Shown here: positions 49,254-57,952 of the stretch, piece after piece
How positions within the stretch are numbered: the stretch's first letter is position 1
Layout of the letters: each line of letters starts with the position of its first letter
Assembly: GCA_016124375.1 (NCBI GenBank)
Contig: WGNV01000004.1
Span: 496,001 to 560,000 of the forward strand
DNA from: Tepidisphaera sp.
GTDB lineage: Bacteria; Planctomycetota; Phycisphaerae; Phycisphaerales; UBA1924
Direction of reading: 5' to 3'
Length of the DNA: 64,000 nucleotides
Made by a program: the position numbers and the translations under genes
Notes under the pieces: generated by a model
Told to the model about the DNA's origin: nothing
The model's input: only the letters and a program-made list of their open reading frames with translations
Databases searched by the model: none

Positions 49254-50798
49254 CTACTTCGTCACATCCACCGGCGGCGGGAACAAAAACGTCAGCGCCT
49301 GCGGGAACCTCTTCGACCACGCCGCTTCGTTGTGGCTCGCCGCCGGGTCGATCACCATCAGCAGCCGATCGGGCCCAAAGCCCGCGCTCTTCAGCCGTGC
49401 GTCCAACGCCTTGGCCGCGTCCACGTACCCCTGGCTTCGGGCGTCGTTCCCCTCGCCCGCTTCCTTGCCGCCCATGCCCAGGTACACCCGGCGGGGCCAC
49501 GTCTTGACGCCCGCCAGATAGTCCTCCCACGCCTGCGCTTTGCCCGTCTTCAAGGGCAGACTCTCCGCGAGCAAAATCCCGAACGTCTGCGGGTACTTCG
49601 TCGACGCGTACAACGCGATCGCGGCCCCCAGCGACGACCCGCCGATGCCCGTGTTCTCCGGCCCGGTTTTCACCCTAAACGCCCGCTCCACCCGCGGCAT
49701 GACCTCTTGCATGAGCCACGCGATGTGCTGTTCGCCCTCGGGCTTCACACCCTCCAACGCATCCACCGGCAGATACTCGCTCATCCGACCCTTGCCCGCG
49801 TTGGGGATTCCCACGATGATCACGGGCCGCACGTGGCCCTTGCTGATCAACTCCTGCGCCGTCTCATCCACATTCCACTCGCCCGGCACATTCGGCAGCT
49901 TCTCAAACAAGTTCTGGCCGTCCTCCAAATACAGCACCGGGTACTTCACCGTGGCGTTCTTCGCGTCCTCATACCCGGGCGGCAACCACACCAGCAGATC
50001 CCGATCCTTCCCCTCATATCCCCCCGCTCCGCCCCGCACCTGCAATCGCTTCAGCGTGCCCGTCGCCTCGATCTCCCGGTACGGGTCGTCGGCGCTCTTC
50101 ACCTTCTGTTTGGGCTTCTGGTCCCCCCACTTCGAGACCGCCAGCTCGATCTTCGGCTGCTCGCCCGGCGCAAGCCCGCTCACATCGATCGGCTCGAACA
50201 TCCGGTTCGGCGGCACGCTCATGTCGTCGCGCAGCTCCTCCAGGTCCCAACTCCCCCGCGTGAACTTGAACGCATACCTCGAGCCGTCAGCCGTGGGCTT
50301 CAGCGCGATCCGCCACTTCTGATCGCTCTGGGGCGTCAGTTTGAAATTCGCATTTCCCGGGTCCCACGCGTTCATCGTGCCCGCGATATAAATCGGCGAA
50401 CTCGGGCTCGCCAGCTTCGCCTTGTCCTCCACGATCACGATGAACCCCTGAGGCAGGCTCTCGGGCTGGACGAGCTTCTTGTCGCCCGGCTGCGTCGCCG
50501 CCCCCGGCTTGCCCTCGCCCCCGTCCTCCGGGCGCCCGGCGGACTTGTTCGCCTTGTTCCCCGCCAGCATCTCGCCGATGCCGTTGGCCCCGCCGGTGTA
50601 CCCCGCCCCGGCGCCCACCGGCGTGTTGTGCTCGGCCTGCTCCGCCCGCATCTGCGTCGAGAAGCTGCTCGAGATCATCCACACCAGCCCGATCACGATC
50701 AAAATCGGCAGCGTCAGCCACAACAGCAGCACGGCTTGCTTCTTGTTCATACCCACATTCATAGGGGGCAACGCCACGACAGGGTTCGAGGTGCTCAT
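49254..50798 (-). CDS. Membrane-anchored esterase (Fes/enterochelin-esterase type) with starch-binding-like domain
   Basis: A 514-residue protein: short N-terminus and one membrane helix (about 20-42), an E-set/CBM20-like beta domain (about 115-225: IYIAGTMNAWDPGNANFKLT), then an alpha/beta hydrolase of the esterase-D/Fes family (about 245-505). The nucleophile elbow is GIGGSSLGA (Ser about 391); the His is probably in DPAASHNEAAW. It should act on an ester in the periplasm; the substrate is unknown. The ATG at 50798 was chosen because upstream sequence is tandem repeat (50823-50905). Confidence 0.85.
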   Translation of the reverse strand: MSTSNPVVALPPMNVGMNKKQAVLLLWLTLPILIVIGLVWMISSSFSTQMRAEQAEHNTPVGAGAGYTGGANGIGEMLAGNKANKSAGRPEDGGEGKPGAATQPGDKKLVQPESLPQGFIVIVEDKAKLASPSSPIYIAGTMNAWDPGNANFKLTPQSDQKWRIALKPTADGSRYAFKFTRGSWDLEELRDDMSVPPNRMFEPIDVSGLAPGEQPKIELAVSKWGDQKPKQKVKSADDPYREIEATGTLKRLQVRGGAGGYEGKDRDLLVWLPPGYEDAKNATVKYPVLYLEDGQNLFEKLPNVPGEWNVDETAQELISKGHVRPVIIVGIPNAGKGRMSEYLPVDALEGVKPEGEQHIAWLMQEVMPRVERAFRVKTGPENTGIGGSSLGAAIALYASTKYPQTFGILLAESLPLKTGKAQAWEDYLAGVKTWPRRVYLGMGGKEAGEGNDARSQGYVDAAKALDARLKSAGFGPDRLLMVIDPAASHNEAAWSKRFPQALTFLFPPPVDVTK

Positions 50799-50822
50799 GG
50801 CCGACAAGATAGCCGCGTCCCG

Positions 50823-50955
50823 CGCGGCCCGGCTCCCGTGTGGCCCTGCTCCCGGCTGGCCCGGCTCCTGGGTGGCCCGGCTCCTGGGTGGCCCGACGGC
50901 CCCCGCCGGTGCTCCCTTCCAAGCGTGCCACCACTCTGCCGCAGGCTGAGTGGTG
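50823..50955. repeat. GGCTCCTGGGTGGCCC tandem repeats and a CACCACTC hairpin
   Basis: Two exact and several degenerate copies of CCCGGCTCCTGGGTGGC at about 50838-50905 are followed by a perfect 8-bp hairpin CACCACTC/GAGTGGTG (50929-50936 with 50948-50955). They separate the esterase gene from the gene at 50971. Confidence 0.85.
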
Positions 50956-50970
50956 CAGCAACCCGCCCAC

Positions 50971-51810
50971 TTACGCCTCCCGCGCCGCCATCGCACTTTT
51001 CGCCCACTCCGGCGCCTCCTGCGCCTCGGGCTTCATGCCTCGCAAATCATGGCGCTCCATCGTCTCACCCGCCGACACATCCCGAGCCTCCAACCACCCG
51101 TCCTTCGTCGCAACCAGCAGCCGCCCCGCGGCGTCCCACTCCGCCCACGCCGCATCATCCAACCGCCTCACCTCTCCCGACGCCAACGCCACTTCATACC
51201 GCGGCACCCTGCCATCGATTCCGCCCTCAGGCTGATACCGCCCGCCAATCAGCCACAAGACGCAACCGTTGGTCGCGCAGGGCTTCTGCAGAATCACGCT
51301 CCGCCGCTCATCCCACACATCTTTCGGATGTCGCGCCGGACATTCCGGCGCCTCCACCCAGCCCCGCCGCATCTCGTTTGCCCACGCGCCGACCTCGTTG
51401 TCCTGCACGACCACGCGCCGAGAGCCCAGTTCGATCTCCCGCCGCCCGCGCCCCTCAGCCACCGAGGCATCCTCCACAAACCGGCACCCGCGCCCCCACG
51501 TGCCGATCTCCCTCCAAGACACCAGCGGATGCAGCCAGGGCGCCCGCGAAATCCCGCCAAACACCTGGTACTGCCCCTCCACCCCGCCCGAGAGGTAATA
51601 CGAAAGCAACTCACCATCGCTCGAAAGATCACAGCGGCGTACAAACACTTTCTTGCGCACCCACACCCCGGGCTCCAGCCGCCCCGTGTCGAGCCGCCAT
51701 CGCAGCAAATGAAACCAGTCGCTCGGCCCGCGCCGAAAAATCAAAGCCACTGGCGCACGCGTCGCCACAATCCCATACACCCGCGGCGATGTCGCGACGG
51801 CATTGCTCAA
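50971..51810 (-). CDS. Uncharacterised protein
   Basis: A 279-residue soluble protein with many Trp/Arg/Glu residues and repeated short beta-strand-like segments (RREIELGSRRVVVQDNE, PRYEVALASGEVRRLDDAAW), which would suit a beta-propeller or repeat-sheet fold. There is no signal peptide. The start is TTG 51810, with GTG in frame ten codons on; uncertain. It is the last of three small orphan genes (50971-52888) that resemble contact-immunity neighbourhoods. Function unknown. Confidence 0.65.
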   Translation of the reverse strand: MSNAVATSPRVYGIVATRAPVALIFRRGPSDWFHLLRWRLDTGRLEPGVWVRKKVFVRRCDLSSDGELLSYYLSGGVEGQYQVFGGISRAPWLHPLVSWREIGTWGRGCRFVEDASVAEGRGRREIELGSRRVVVQDNEVGAWANEMRRGWVEAPECPARHPKDVWDERRSVILQKPCATNGCVLWLIGGRYQPEGGIDGRVPRYEVALASGEVRRLDDAAWAEWDAAGRLLVATKDGWLEARDVSAGETMERHDLRGMKPEAQEAPEWAKSAMAAREA

Positions 51811-51881
51811 TCACAGGATCGTATGAGGCGAGGCACAACTCGCCCTTCCTCGCGACGATTTCTAGGGGGATGGAGGTACCG

Positions 51882-51904
51882 GAGGAAGGGGCCGCCCCTT
51901 CCTC
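51882..51904. repeat. Hairpin GAGGAAGGGG-CCG-CCCCTTCCTC, copy 1
   Basis: A perfect 10-bp stem with a 3-base loop; an identical copy lies at 52955-52977. Both have the same flanks (GGAGGT.CCG before; TGGCATCAGC after), so the repeat unit is about 45 bases. Confidence 0.92.
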
Positions 51905-51909
51905 TGGCA

Positions 51910-52356
51910 TCAGCCGCTCGGCGTGTTTCGAATCGGATACTCCGCCAACACCCGCCGAATCGCATCCGCAAGCCGCGGCAAGTACGACGCATCAATCGGA
52001 AACCGAAACTCGTGAAACTGCGTCAGGTTGTCAGGCGTCATCTCCACCGTCGCCACCAGCCCGCGAAACTCTCCCGACCGATCGATGCGAACCCGAAGAT
52101 AAGGCTCCATCGTCGGCAGCTCCGCCTCGTCCGCCATCCCCGACTCCAGCGCCACGCACGCGTCAAGCCATCGCCGCAACTCCGGCAGATGGACGCAAGG
52201 CGAGCAAAGTTCAACCGTCGCCCGCTGCCCAACGCACTCCGCTCGAACGATCACCCAGTTTCCATCCCAAGAGTCCTGTGACTGCGGAAACTGATAGCCG
52301 TCGACCCAGATCGACAAGCCGGCAAGCGTGATGTCCGCCTCGCGTTCGTCCTGCAT
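51910..52356 (-). CDS. WapI-type immunity-like protein (tentative)
   Basis: A 148-residue cytosolic protein. The N-terminal block LSIWVDGYQFPQSQDSWDGN resembles WapI-family immunity proteins, and the later ELRRWL and PYLRVRIDRSG parts fit the same pattern. Such proteins protect against WapA-type contact toxins, but no toxin gene is in the window. The ATG at 52356 gives the family N-terminus. The next gene upstream ends eight bases before it, so both are probably one transcript. Confidence 0.5.
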   Translation of the reverse strand: MQDEREADITLAGLSIWVDGYQFPQSQDSWDGNWVIVRAECVGQRATVELCSPCVHLPELRRWLDACVALESGMADEAELPTMEPYLRVRIDRSGEFRGLVATVEMTPDNLTQFHEFRFPIDASYLPRLADAIRRVLAEYPIRNTPSG

Positions 52357-52363
52357 GGGTGAC

Positions 52364-52888
52364 CTAGTGCGCAGGCGACTCCCACGGATCATGCGGCCAC
52401 GAAATCTCCACCACCCCCACCACCCGCCGCGCACTCCGCCGCCCCGATCGCAGCCTCGGGCCCACCATGTTCGCGATGACCGAGAAGCCCCCAAACTCCA
52501 ACCGCCAAATCCCGCCGATCACTCGCTCAAACGGCCACGGCGAGGCCGCCAAAAACTCCTTCTCCGTCGCCCCCCGAGGCATCTCCACCCCATCCAGCCA
52601 CAACTCGCCCGCGAAAGTCGACGCCGGCGTGTCCACACTCCGCGGCTCATCCGCGAAATGGACCATCGAGATCGCCGTCGCTCGCCGCGTGTAGTGGTGC
52701 TCAAGCACCGACACACCCAACGCGTCAAACACATGCCGCTGGGGGTTCCGAAACCCCGCCGGCGCCGGCCCCGCCTCCACCCGCGTCTGCGTCCCGATCG
52801 CCGCGACCAACTCGCCCACCGGCGGCGCAGTCACAATGCGAAACCCGTTCACGATCACGCACGGCGGCTGCCGAAACACCTCGATCAT
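52364..52888 (-). CDS. Uncharacterised small protein (DUF7738-like pattern)
   Basis: A 174-residue soluble protein. VNGFRIVTAPPVGELVAAIG, then FDALGVSVLEHHYTR, and FAGELWLDGVEMPRGATEKE resemble a family (DUF7738 type, from memory) with a NG...L..LG / WDDLGI / G.L.I.G pattern. No function known. The start at 52888 is supported by overlap of the longer frame with a hairpin repeat (52955). It is likely co-transcribed with the WapI-like gene downstream. Confidence 0.55.
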   Translation of the reverse strand: MIEVFRQPPCVIVNGFRIVTAPPVGELVAAIGTQTRVEAGPAPAGFRNPQRHVFDALGVSVLEHHYTRRATAISMVHFADEPRSVDTPASTFAGELWLDGVEMPRGATEKEFLAASPWPFERVIGGIWRLEFGGFSVIANMVGPRLRSGRRSARRVVGVVEISWPHDPWESPAH

Positions 52889-52954
52889 CACACGCACCCC
52901 CGTGGACCGTCGTGCGGCGAACGCTCGCCCGCCTGTCGGGGGTAGGAGGTGCCG

Positions 52955-52977
52955 GAGGAAGGGGCCGCCCCTTCCTC
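52955..52977. repeat. Hairpin GAGGAAGGGG-CCG-CCCCTTCCTC, copy 2
   Basis: Identical to 51882-51904, including flanks. The pair brackets the two immunity-like genes. Confidence 0.92.
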
Positions 52978-53068
52978 TGGCATCAGCGCCATACACCAAC
53001 ACCCAACTCATGACTCTCGCAAAGCGTGCAACTCCCATCGCCAAAGCAGCCGCGATGACTCACGCCGC

Positions 53069-53108
53069 CACTTTGCCACTTTGCCACTTTGCCACTTTGC
53101 CACTTCTC
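53069..53108. repeat. GCCACTTT direct repeat
   Basis: Four tandem copies of CACTTTGC near the 3' end of the superoxide dismutase gene. Related to 38033-38152 and 58062-58125. Confidence 0.88.
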
Positions 53109-53133
53109 TCCCCAAGCCACTTCCTCCCCGCCC

Positions 53134-53766
53134 TCACTTCGCCGCGGCAAACATCTCCGCCACCTTCGTCCAGTTCACCACGTTCCACCACGCCGCCAGA
53201 TAATCCGGACGCCGGTTCTGATACTTCAGGTAGTACGCGTGCTCCCACACGTCGACGCCGAGAATGGGCTTGCCTTCGCATCCTGCCACCGCCTTGCCCA
53301 TCTGCGGGTTGTCCTGGTTCGCAGTCGATACCACCTCGAGCTTGCCGCCGTTGACGACCAGCCACGCCCAGCCGCTGCCGAACCGGCTCGCCCCAGCCGC
53401 GGCCATCTTCTCCTTGAGCGCGTCAAAGCTCCCAAACGCCGCGTTGATCGCCGCCGCCAACTCGCCGCTCGGCATCCCGCCGCCCCCCTTGCCCGCCGGC
53501 GCCATCACCTGCCAGAACATCGAGTGGTTCACGTGCCCGCCCACGTTGTTCTGCACCGCCCCGCGCTTGTCCTCGGGGATGTCGCTCAGGTGCTTGATGA
53601 TGTCGACGGGGTCCTTGTCCGCCCACGCCGTGCCTTCCAGCGCCTTGTTCCCGTTGGTCACGTAGGCGTTGTGGTGCTTGCCATGATGGATGGTCATGGT
53701 GATGGTGTCGATGTGGGGCTCGAGGGCGTCAGTCCCATAAGGCAGGTTGGGCAAAGTCATCGGCAT
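53134..53766 (-). CDS. Fe/Mn superoxide dismutase
   Basis: A 210-residue superoxide dismutase. Metal ligands are visible: His in [14 protein letters not shown] (about 27), His in [14 protein letters not shown] (about 81), and Asp/His in [19 protein letters not shown] (about 169/173). Whether Fe or Mn is used cannot be settled from sequence. The ATG at 53766 follows AGGAG. There is no signal peptide, so it is cytosolic. Upstream is a 950-base gene-free, lower-GC region. Confidence 0.95.
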   Translation of the reverse strand: MPMTLPNLPYGTDALEPHIDTITMTIHHGKHHNAYVTNGNKALEGTAWADKDPVDIIKHLSDIPEDKRGAVQNNVGGHVNHSMFWQVMAPAGKGGGGMPSGELAAAINAAFGSFDALKEKMAAAGASRFGSGWAWLVVNGGKLEVVSTANQDNPQMGKAVAGCEGKPILGVDVWEHAYYLKYQNRRPDYLAAWWNVVNWTKVAEMFAAAK

Positions 53767-54713
53767 GACAGATCTCCTTTGAATGGTATTTGTTCGTATC
53801 CGCTCGAGGTGCAGTCGCCGCTCAACGTCCAATCTTTGCGCCCCACGAAATCGATGTGGGTCATCTGTTGAAATTCTTATCGAACACTTGTTTCGAAGGC
53901 GCGAATGTGGTACTTTGCCGCCCTCGTGGACGTTCGCGCGCGGACGGCTAAGGCAGGCTACCCACGCGAACTAGGGAAATCAACGCGGAGCGTGTTTGCA
54001 AAAATCTATTCTTTTCAGCGTGGTCCTATGCGCTGAAATCCAATTGTTCGATGCCGAATCATCCCCCAATGCGGCTGCTCCCAGCCCCTCAATGGTCCCA
54101 GTTTAGAAAGATTCTGATCTTTGTTTCCAGACTGAAACCTCTTTCATTTTCCAACGTATAGAGATTTCCGGGGAGGTCCGGGGTCGGGTCCGAGAACTAC
54201 AGACGGCACCAGCAGCGTAGGTCAGTGTTTGCGATGGTCAAGTGCGGCTCGTTGCCGCGAGTTTGATCGAAGTGTGTTCGGGTGAGTCCACGGGCAGCAA
54301 TCCACGTTCAGTTTCAGTTCGCTTGACAGCAACTTCGTCCGCGTCCTGCCCCCTCAGACGCTCGTCAGTCCCGAAAGGGCCTGCTCAGCTTTGTTAGAAT
54401 TATGTACGGATTTCAGACGACTCAGTAATCAGGTACCCGCGGCTCGCAGTTCGAACAGGTTCGAGAACCGGAAATAGCACCCCAATTCGCACATCTTTCG
54501 TCCCAACGGCTCACGCACGCAACCGCTTCAGCATCTCAAACATCAACGGGAGCGCACGGCTTACTCGGAAGCACCAGGCATATTCGCTCGTTCAGTTTGG
54601 TCTTGGTCAGCAGGTTCAGGAACGCACGCTCCCCCAATCCGGCGGCCGCCCCGCCCGCACACACCGGTTCACAGATTGTCAGCTCCAGGCAGATTGTCGG
54701 CTCCAGACTGATC
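53767..54713. other. Gene-free, lower-GC region of about 950 bases
   Basis: No convincing reading frame on either strand; GC clearly falls below the window average. It includes an 18-base tandem repeat CAGATTGTCAGCTCCAGG (54672-54707). Between about 54500 and 54680 the minus strand contains two overlapping fragments in different frames (ERAFLNLLTKTKLNERI and SRALPLMFEMLKRLRA) that may be a frameshifted gene remnant. A large non-coding RNA or decayed mobile DNA is possible. Confidence 0.5.
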
Positions 54714-54845
54714 CTAACGCACCAAATCCTCGTATGAGCGAAGATGAACCCGCTCGCCCTTCGAATCCATCCCGCACGCCAACCCCGCCAACGTCACGAC
54801 CGCCAGCACGCACAGAACCAGACTCCCCAGCCCACACCATTTCAT
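54714..54845 (-). CDS. Possible 43-aa lipoprotein
   Basis: A short frame with a hydrophobic signal-like stretch and a lipobox-like LAC-G (MKWCGLGSLVLCVLAVVTLA, then GLACGMDS), ending SYEDLVR. No clear ribosome site precedes it. It may be part of the decayed region rather than a gene. Confidence 0.3.
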   Translation of the reverse strand: MKWCGLGSLVLCVLAVVTLAGLACGMDSKGERVHLRSYEDLVR

Positions 54846-55236
54846 CAGCGAAACAGCAAGGAACACCAGAGCGCCGCCACCAACGCGGGAACTACTCAAA
54901 ACGCGACCCAAGGCCCACCCCGCCCCGCAGCGCCCGTCGCCGCCGGGAGCACCCACCAGGGCCCAACCCTCGCGTGCAAGGCCCGCCGATAAGTTCGGAA
55001 TCAGAGTCGGAAATCAGATTCAGTGAGTGACAACCGTCAGCGATCGAGCGCGGCAGATCGAACATCCAAGAGTCGGACACAGCCAGTAGCATGCAGCAGA
55101 TTGAAAGTCGCAGTCACAGCAGTTTGAACCAACCGCACGTTTGCGGGAACCAGAAGTTTGCACCAATCGTTCGGCGAGGGTGGCCTTAAGTGCACGGAAT
55201 CGCCGCGAAGAAGCCAGGAACGGCAGGAAGAGCGAA

Positions 55237-56394
55237 ATGAGGCAGATCATGACCAAACGAACCCTCAGCCCTCTGGAGCAGGTGCGCCGCCGCAGCCGCG
55301 TCAGCCTCGGCGCCGAGGTGGCCGACAAGGCCGCCAAGGCCGCCGGCAAGGCGCCGGTGCGTCGCCGCCTCTCCGCCGATGACGAGCGCCTCCTCCAGCA
55401 GATCATGTCGGTGGAGCAGGACTTCATCGACAGCCCCGCCTTCGTCGAAGAAGGCGCCGAGCAGAAGATCTACGACGAGGCTCCGGACATCCAGAAGCCC
55501 GACACCTCGTGGTACCACCCCGTGATGGACGACCTCTCGGGCACGCGCAACCGCACCGTCAAGAGCGCCCAGCAGGTCATCCTGACCGGCGCCGAAGAGA
55601 AGGTCCTCTTCCACCAGTTCAACTACGCCCGCTTCCGCATCTGGACCATCCAGGAAGAGGTCTGGAAGACCGCCGCCCGCCAGCCCACGCCCGACCAGGC
55701 GCAGGAAATCCTGCGCTGGTATCGCGTCGCTGATCGCATCCGCGAACAGATCGCCGAGACCAACCTTGCGCTGGTGCTGGCCATGGCCAAGCGCACCCGC
55801 ATGAGCGAGGTCGACTTTGCTGACCTCGTCAGCGAGGGCAACATGGCCCTGCTCCGCGCCGTCGACAAGTTCGACGCCGGCCGTGGCTACAAGTTCAGCA
55901 CCTACGCCTGTCGAGCCATCCTCAAGGCCTTCAGCCGCCAGGGCATGAAGCTGAGCAAGTACCGCCAGCGCTTCCCGACGGACTTTGACCCCAAGCTCGA
56001 GCGCAGCAACTTCCTGGAGATCAAGCGGTCGAGCTTCGAGAAGGACGCCGCCGAAGAGGTCAAGCGCATCGTCATCGAGAACCGCGCCGATCTCTCCGAC
56101 GTCGAACGCACCGTGATCGAGCACCGCTTCGGGCTCGAGACCGGCGAGCTCGAGAAGCCCATGACCCTGGAGCAGGTCGGCCAGATCATCGGCGTCACCA
56201 AGGAGCGCGTCCGCCAGATCCAGAACAAGGCCATGGAAAAGATCCGCCTCCAACTCGAGGCCCACTTCCTGGGCAACCGCGAAGCCCTCGAGCAGCAGGA
56301 AGCCATGGAAGCCGGCGAAGGCGGCAACCAGAACCCCAAGGCCATGCCCCGCGAAGAAGTCGAGCGGTTCCTGCAAAGCCTCTCGATGAACTAA
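55237..56394 (+). CDS. Sigma-70 family RNA polymerase sigma factor with divergent region 2
   Basis: A 385-residue sigma factor. Basic N-terminal tail (1-45), an acidic/aromatic region (about 50-130) without known sigma domain, then sigma region 2 (DLVSEGNMALLRAVDKFDAG, KFSTYACRAILKAFSRQG) and region 4 (MTLEQVGQIIGVTKERVRQI). Canonical region 2.3/2.4 Trp pair (TYATWWIRQAI) is replaced by TYACRAILKAF, and the sigma-3 part is very short. It should therefore melt or read -10 elements differently. A planctomycete-specific alternative sigma is likely. Starts at 55237 (AGGAAG) or 55249. Ends at a strong terminator facing the capsid cassette. Confidence 0.85.
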   Translation: MRQIMTKRTLSPLEQVRRRSRVSLGAEVADKAAKAAGKAPVRRRLSADDERLLQQIMSVEQDFIDSPAFVEEGAEQKIYDEAPDIQKPDTSWYHPVMDDLSGTRNRTVKSAQQVILTGAEEKVLFHQFNYARFRIWTIQEEVWKTAARQPTPDQAQEILRWYRVADRIREQIAETNLALVLAMAKRTRMSEVDFADLVSEGNMALLRAVDKFDAGRGYKFSTYACRAILKAFSRQGMKLSKYRQRFPTDFDPKLERSNFLEIKRSSFEKDAAEEVKRIVIENRADLSDVERTVIEHRFGLETGELEKPMTLEQVGQIIGVTKERVRQIQNKAMEKIRLQLEAHFLGNREALEQQEAMEAGEGGNQNPKAMPREEVERFLQSLSMN

Positions 56395-56422
56395 GCCGGG
56401 CGAAAGACCAAGACCCACTCCC

Positions 56423-56456
56423 GCGGCTCGTCGAAAGACGGGCCGCGTTCCTTTTT
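56423..56456 (+). terminator. Intrinsic terminator of the sigma factor gene
   Basis: Stem GCGGCTCGTC/GACGGGCCGC (one G-T pair) with loop GAAA, then GTTCCTTTTT. It starts 29 bases after the stop codon. Confidence 0.88.
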
Positions 56457-56459
56457 GGG

Positions 56460-56588
56460 AAGAAGTTCCGAAGTTCCGAAGTTCCGAAGAGACGAAGAGA
56501 CGAAGTTCGAAGCACTCGCAATCGGACGCCGCGCGACGCACGCACGCCCACTTCCGATTTAGCCATTTAGCCATTTGGCAATTTGCCC
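56460..56588. repeat. GAAGTTCCGAAG array and TTTAGCCA repeats
   Basis: 56460-56513 holds three GTTCCGAA units and two GAGACGAA units, as at 4052-4110. 56557-56588 holds TTTAGCCATTTAGCCATTTGG, complementary to the block at 6902-6932. They lie between the convergent sigma factor gene and the lipoprotein gene. Confidence 0.85.
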
Positions 56589-56592
56589 GCCG

Positions 56593-57150
56593 CTACCCCG
56601 CCAGCACAAACTCATCCTCCAAATACCGCTCCGGCCCTTCCGTCGTCGTCAGCACCGCCCGCAGCTTCAAGTACCCCTGCGACGCTCCGCTCGCGTCCTT
56701 CTTCCCCCACTCCGCCACCCACGCCGGCGCCACCAGCGGAATCCGGTACGTTCGTGTGCTCTGATCAAATCGGCGGCTGTTCCCCTCCGCCTCCGCCAAG
56801 TCATTCACATCCCACGACAACGCCTGGCTCTCAATCCCCGGCGATACCCCCGCCCCCGGCTTGAACAGCTCCACCCGCAGCGTCCCCAGCCCCTTCACCG
56901 AATCGCCGAAGCGGTCCTTGAGTTCCAGATGCAGCACCACCGTGCACTGGCCCGCCGCCAGCCCGGCCTGCGGGCCCTTCTCGATGTGCGTGAGCGGATG
57001 GATCCGCAGCGTCGCCGGCGCGAACGCCGGCGCCCCGGCGATCGGCGCCGACGCTTCCGTCGCGTCCCCGACCGTGCACCCGCCGGACAGCAGCGCGCCC
57101 AGCCCGGCCGCGACCCCAAACCCGCACACATGCAACCGCCGCATCTTCAT
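56593..57150 (-). CDS. Lipoprotein at the end of the capsid cassette
   Basis: A 185-residue lipoprotein: basic start (MKMRRLHVCG), hydrophobic core, lipobox SGGC (about 22-25). The mature part is beta-rich (GQCTVVLHLELKDRFGDSVK, GTLRVELFKPG, RTYRIPLVAP). It begins 21 bases after the preceding small membrane gene on the same strand, so it is probably the last gene of the operon. It could be a host-envelope partner of the virion proteins or an unrelated host gene that shares the transcript. No family was recognised. Confidence 0.75.
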   Translation of the reverse strand: MKMRRLHVCGFGVAAGLGALLSGGCTVGDATEASAPIAGAPAFAPATLRIHPLTHIEKGPQAGLAAGQCTVVLHLELKDRFGDSVKGLGTLRVELFKPGAGVSPGIESQALSWDVNDLAEAEGNSRRFDQSTRTYRIPLVAPAWVAEWGKKDASGASQGYLKLRAVLTTTEGPERYLEDEFVLAG

Positions 57151-57171
57151 GCCCGAATCCTACGGCCTTCC

Positions 57172-57465
57172 TCACGCCGCCGGACGCTTCTGCCCGCCCT
57201 CGCCCGCCTGCCGGGGCTTCCACCCCTCCAGCAGCGTGAGCAGCGTCCGCTGCCCCGCTTCGATCGACCCCAGCACCCGCGTGTTCTCTCGCAAGGCCGC
57301 GAGCAACGCGTCGACCACCTGCCGCTCTTGCATCAGCTTCTCGTGCGCCTCGTCCAGCTGGCGCTCGCGCGCCGCGCTGGCGCGCCGTTCGGTCAGCCAC
57401 ATCCACCCCACCAGCCCCGCCACGCCGAGCTGCGCGAGCGACGTTGCAACATCCACATCCGGCAT
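57172..57465 (-). CDS. Small membrane coiled-coil protein (holin/Xhl-like position)
   Basis: A 97-residue protein: short N-terminus, one membrane helix (about 7-24: SLAQLGVAGLVGWMWLTE), then a charged coiled coil (about 26-75). This shape is like XhlA/holin-associated proteins of phages, and its place after tail genes fits. A strong ribosome site (AAGGAG) precedes the ATG. A role in export or lysis is inferred; no endolysin is nearby. Confidence 0.72.
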   Translation of the reverse strand: MPDVDVATSLAQLGVAGLVGWMWLTERRASAARERQLDEAHEKLMQERQVVDALLAALRENTRVLGSIEAGQRTLLTLLEGWKPRQAGEGGQKRPAA

Positions 57466-57483
57466 GAAAACTCTCCTTCAATA

Positions 57484-57505
57484 ACCCGACCGTGAGGGAG
57501 GGCCT
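57484..57505. repeat. CCCGACCGTGAGGGAGGGC repeat between capsid-cassette genes
   Basis: A copy of the GCCCGACC family in the 101-base gap between two cassette genes. Confidence 0.85.
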
Positions 57506-57566
57506 GTCTTCCGTCCCGCCCGCCGCGGCTTTCCCTCACGGCCGCGCTGCCGACACACCTCGCCAA

Positions 57567-57938
57567 TCACAGATGCAAGAACGTCGCCGTGTAACTCACG
57601 CTCCACACCCGCCCGCGATCCACGCGGTCCCCCTCCTGAAACGTCACGAAGCTCATGCCGCTCCAAGTGCGCCCGTGCGTGTCCACCAAGTCACCGGGGG
57701 TAGGTGTCGCTTCCAGTTGCGCGAGCACCGCCTCGCGCAGCGCGTTGAGCGCGGCTTCGCTCGCCGCGACCAATCGCCCCTTCACGACCACCTGCCACGC
57801 GATCAGGCCCTGCAGCGTCGAGCCGGCGTCGCCGCCCCCGTTGAAGAAGTTGGCGGTGATCAACTGCCCCCGCGGCCCCACGCTGAACCGGTGCGGCCCG
57901 CTGCCGAACAAGTCCAGGCCTTTGAATGAACTGCTCAT
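57567..57938 (-). CDS. Phage tail-like protein
   Basis: A 123-residue beta-rich protein (FSVGPRGQLITANFFNGGGD, WQVVVKGRLV, TWSGMSFVTFQEGDRV, WSVSYTATFLHL). It looks like a phage distal-tail, tail-terminator or baseplate-hub subunit by size, position and sheet content, but no specific family was recognised. CAGGAG precedes the ATG at 57938. It is separated from the next upstream gene by 194 bases of chromosomal-type repeats. Confidence 0.65.
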   Translation of the reverse strand: MSSSFKGLDLFGSGPHRFSVGPRGQLITANFFNGGGDAGSTLQGLIAWQVVVKGRLVAASEAALNALREAVLAQLEATPTPGDLVDTHGRTWSGMSFVTFQEGDRVDRGRVWSVSYTATFLHL

Positions 57939-57952
57939 GGAAGACTCCTGAA

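Noticed and set aside
48966-52331. 1121-residue plus-strand open frame
   Set aside because: It is antisense to the esterase, the orphan genes and repeats; composition is Arg/Pro/His-rich without domains. A high-GC shadow.
54440-54475. TTCGAAC/GGTTCGAGAACC words that recall a tRNA T-arm
   Set aside because: No acceptor or anticodon stem can be built around them.
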